Made by a program: the position numbers and the translations under genes. Shown here piece after piece: positions 62,345 to 64,000 of a stretch of DNA of 64,000 nt. The stretch is taken from contig NZ_JAPEVI010000001.1 of NCBI RefSeq assembly GCF_026240905.1, positions 124,001 to 188,000 of the forward strand. Reading direction: 5' to 3'. Each line of letters begins with the position of its first letter. Positions within the stretch are counted from its first letter, which is position 1. Source of the stretch: Roseibium salinum. Lineage in GTDB: Bacteria > Pseudomonadota > Alphaproteobacteria > Rhizobiales > Stappiaceae. The notes under the pieces are model-generated. The model saw nothing but the letters and a program-made list of their open reading frames with translations, was not told where the DNA came from and ran no database searches.

Positions 62345-63327
62345 AAAAATCCATTCTCCAGCAGATGGCGGAAGGCGAGGGGAGGGACGTGGCCGAAGTC
62401 GTGCCGAAGTCGCCGCGCCATCGCCGCATGGGCTCCCCTGTCGTCGGCAACGTCGGCAAGGCGCTCACGAGCCTGTCGGCGGACACGGTCCTCTCGCTGA
62501 ACCCCGACAAGATCGATCCGTCGCCGTTCCGCGACAGGTTTGAAACCGATGCGGAAGCAGCCGATGCGCTGCAGGATCTGAAAGCGTCCATCGAGGCGGA
62601 AGGGCAGAAGCTGCCCGTTCTTGTCCGCCCGCATCCCAGCGAGGAAGGCCGCTATCAGTTGGCCTATGGCCATCGGCGGACGGCCGTTCTCCAGGAACTG
62701 CACAGGGAAACGGACAAACCGGAAACCGTTCGGGTTCGCGCCTATGTCCGCGAGCTCACCGATGCCGAACTGATCAGGGAGCAGTCCCTGGAAAACGGCG
62801 TCCGCGAGAACTTGAGCTGGATCGAGCAGGCGCTCTGGGCCGTGCAGTTGAAGAACGCCGGCATCAAACAGCGCGAGATGGAGCCGATCCTTGGCCAGAA
62901 GGAAACGAATATTTCCGTCCTTCTGAAGGTCGCCAATGCAATCCCGGACGATATCGTTCACGCCATCGGCCGGGCCAAGGGCGTCGGCCGTCCTGCATGG
63001 GTCGAGTTTTCAAAGCTGTTCGATGATCAAAAGGCCGCCGACCGCATCCGCAGGATAGTGACGGAGCCCGCCTTCCTGGAAGGAGACGGCGCGGAGCGCA
63101 TGCGGCTGGCTTCCAGAGCGGCCAAGGGACGGCAAAAGTCGGATGCGACAAAGCCGGCCCAGGTCGAGATCAGGTCGGCCGGAAAAGTTGTCGGCAAGTT
63201 CAAGGCGACGGCGTCATCATCGACGATGACGTTTCCGAAGGCTGAGGCCCGTTTTGCAAGATGGCTCACCGAGAAGCTCCCGGATCTGCATGCTGATTTC
63301 CTCCGGCAAGAGGACGATCAGGACTAG
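62341..63327 (+). CDS. repB: Plasmid partition protein RepB
   Basis: A 328-residue ParB-family protein: ParB N-terminal domain with LNPDKIDPSPFRDRF and the CTPase motif YGHRRTAVLQ, a segment LIREQSLENGVRENLSWIEQ, an HTH around GIKQREMEPILGQKETNISVLLKVA, and a C-terminal part ending RWLTEKLPDLH. It binds parS sites and loads onto DNA for segregation. Coupled to repA (ATGA overlap). No exact parS consensus was recognised in the window. Confidence 0.95.
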   Translation: MKKSILQQMAEGEGRDVAEVVPKSPRHRRMGSPVVGNVGKALTSLSADTVLSLNPDKIDPSPFRDRFETDAEAADALQDLKASIEAEGQKLPVLVRPHPSEEGRYQLAYGHRRTAVLQELHRETDKPETVRVRAYVRELTDAELIREQSLENGVRENLSWIEQALWAVQLKNAGIKQREMEPILGQKETNISVLLKVANAIPDDIVHAIGRAKGVGRPAWVEFSKLFDDQKAADRIRRIVTEPAFLEGDGAERMRLASRAAKGRQKSDATKPAQVEIRSAGKVVGKFKATASSSTMTFPKAEARFARWLTEKLPDLHADFLRQEDDQD

Positions 63328-63611
63328 CTGCCGGGCTCATGGAGCGCCTGACAATCACTGAAAGGAGAATGCGAGAGAGAAAAGCCGAAAATGAAATGGG
63401 ACCATCTGGCGGCAACCAGATAGCCCCGAATTCCATGGTTCAGATGGGAAAGTCCCAACGGAAACCCTAAGCCATTCCGTTGTAGTGCATCCCGAATCAC
63501 CACGCAAGAGTCTTCTCGCGTGAACGGTGGATTTCTGCCGAATTCCTCCCATCCGGACCTCCGAACCCTATAGCGCCGCGTTAATCCTGCGTCGGCGAAC
63601 GGAGAGTTATT
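63328..63611. promoter_or_regulatory. repB-repC spacer with stem-loops (incompatibility region)
   Basis: This 284-bp spacer has the position of the incompatibility region of repABC plasmids, which encodes a small antisense RNA on the minus strand that limits RepC. I see at least two stem-loops: ATCTGG/CCAGAT (63404-63421) and CACGC...GCGTG (63501-63522). I cannot locate the antisense promoter with confidence. A GGAG lies 12 bp before the repC ATG. Confidence 0.6.
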
Positions 63612-64000
63612 ATGTCTACCGTTTCGAACGTGTCTTCATTTCGGAAGGTCACGCCGGGGGTACTTGCATCCCAACGCCTGGCGATGTCGAACGATATTCC
63701 CGACGTGGGCAAGTCACAGGTCGCCATTGCGCTCAAGAGAGCTGCCCAGCCCCTGGGACTGACAGCGACGATGTATCAGATTCTGGACATCCTCCTCGGC
63801 CTTTCAAAGCCGGAAGACTGGAACGGTGCTGCCCGGCCGGTGGTCGCGATCTCGAACGAAAAACTCGCCGCCTATGTCGGCCGCAGCGAGCGCACGGTGA
63901 TGCGGGCGATCAAACAGCTCGTGGAAGCTCAAATTCTCGCCTATCGCGACAGCTCGACCGGCCGCCGCTGGGTTCATCGCAACGGCAATGGCGACATTAC
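63612..64000 (+). CDS. repC: Replication initiator RepC, N-terminal part
   Basis: The gene starts at ATG 63612 and leaves the window. The translated N-terminus contains QRLAMSNDIPDVGKSQVAIA, LGLTATMYQILDILLGLSKP and an HTH-like SNEKLAAYVGRSERTVMRAI, matching RepC initiators of repABC plasmids. RepC starts replication at an origin usually located within its own gene, so the origin lies beyond the window edge. Only about 130 of some 400 residues are present. Confidence 0.93.
   Translation, partial: MSTVSNVSSFRKVTPGVLASQRLAMSNDIPDVGKSQVAIALKRAAQPLGLTATMYQILDILLGLSKPEDWNGAARPVVAISNEKLAAYVGRSERTVMRAIKQLVEAQILAYRDSSTGRRWVHRNGNGDI

Overview
The window is a stretch of a GC-rich alphaproteobacterial replicon carried on a repABC-type plasmid. 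repA, repB and the first 389 bases of repC lie at the right end in the order and ATGA-coupled spacing typical of Rhizobiales and Rhodobacterales secondary replicons. I cannot name the genus from the sequence alone.

Left part (1-6.9 kb): a truncated radical SAM gene, an unrecognised alanine-rich protein, and a coupled PhyH-type oxygenase plus methyltransferase pair look like the end of a small-molecule or peptide-modification cluster. A second minus-strand operon (DUF2089 regulator, extended LemA, TPM-domain membrane protein) follows and ends in a clear stem-loop.

Centre (6.9-39.8 kb): about 33 kb of minus-strand genes centred on one enormous gene (39791 to 15031). It encodes a LEPR-XLL N-terminus, thousands of residues of beta-helix-like repeats, RTX-type Gly/Asp repeats and an Asp-Pro tether, about 8,250 residues in all. 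It is read here as two pieces because a G run is one base short. Downstream in the same direction come a GAF-HlyD hybrid (broken by the same kind of G-run lesion), a PqqD-M50-HlyD membrane protein, a shortened SecA-like ATPase, a SapC protein and a second HlyD-type adaptor. There is no ABC transporter and no TolC in the window. I propose that this is a dedicated, SecA-like-energised export and processing apparatus for the giant surface protein. This is the strongest candidate for an undescribed system here.

Boundary (40.0-41.4 kb): a chimeric gene remnant, a deletion derivative of a WGR-gene repeat, and an IS6-family element whose right end stops 5 bp from the copA stop codon.

Stress and metal island (41.4-53.6 kb): Cu+ P-type ATPase, APC permease, CBS-BON protein, SHOCT protein, PEP synthase, an F1 beta-subunit remnant, a PRPP-synthetase homologue, an AMP/thymidine phosphorylase-family enzyme and an MBL-fold RNase-like protein. 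An FNR/FixK-like box lies between the divergent SHOCT and ppsA genes.

Right part (53.6-64 kb): a second full WGR repeat, a tyrosine recombinase, a RES/Xre-type toxin-antitoxin pair with an evident promoter and operator, a gene-poor stretch with two near-identical palindromes, a GMC oxidoreductase, then repABC. The repA leader holds a 14-bp perfect inverted repeat covering the repA Shine-Dalgarno sequence.
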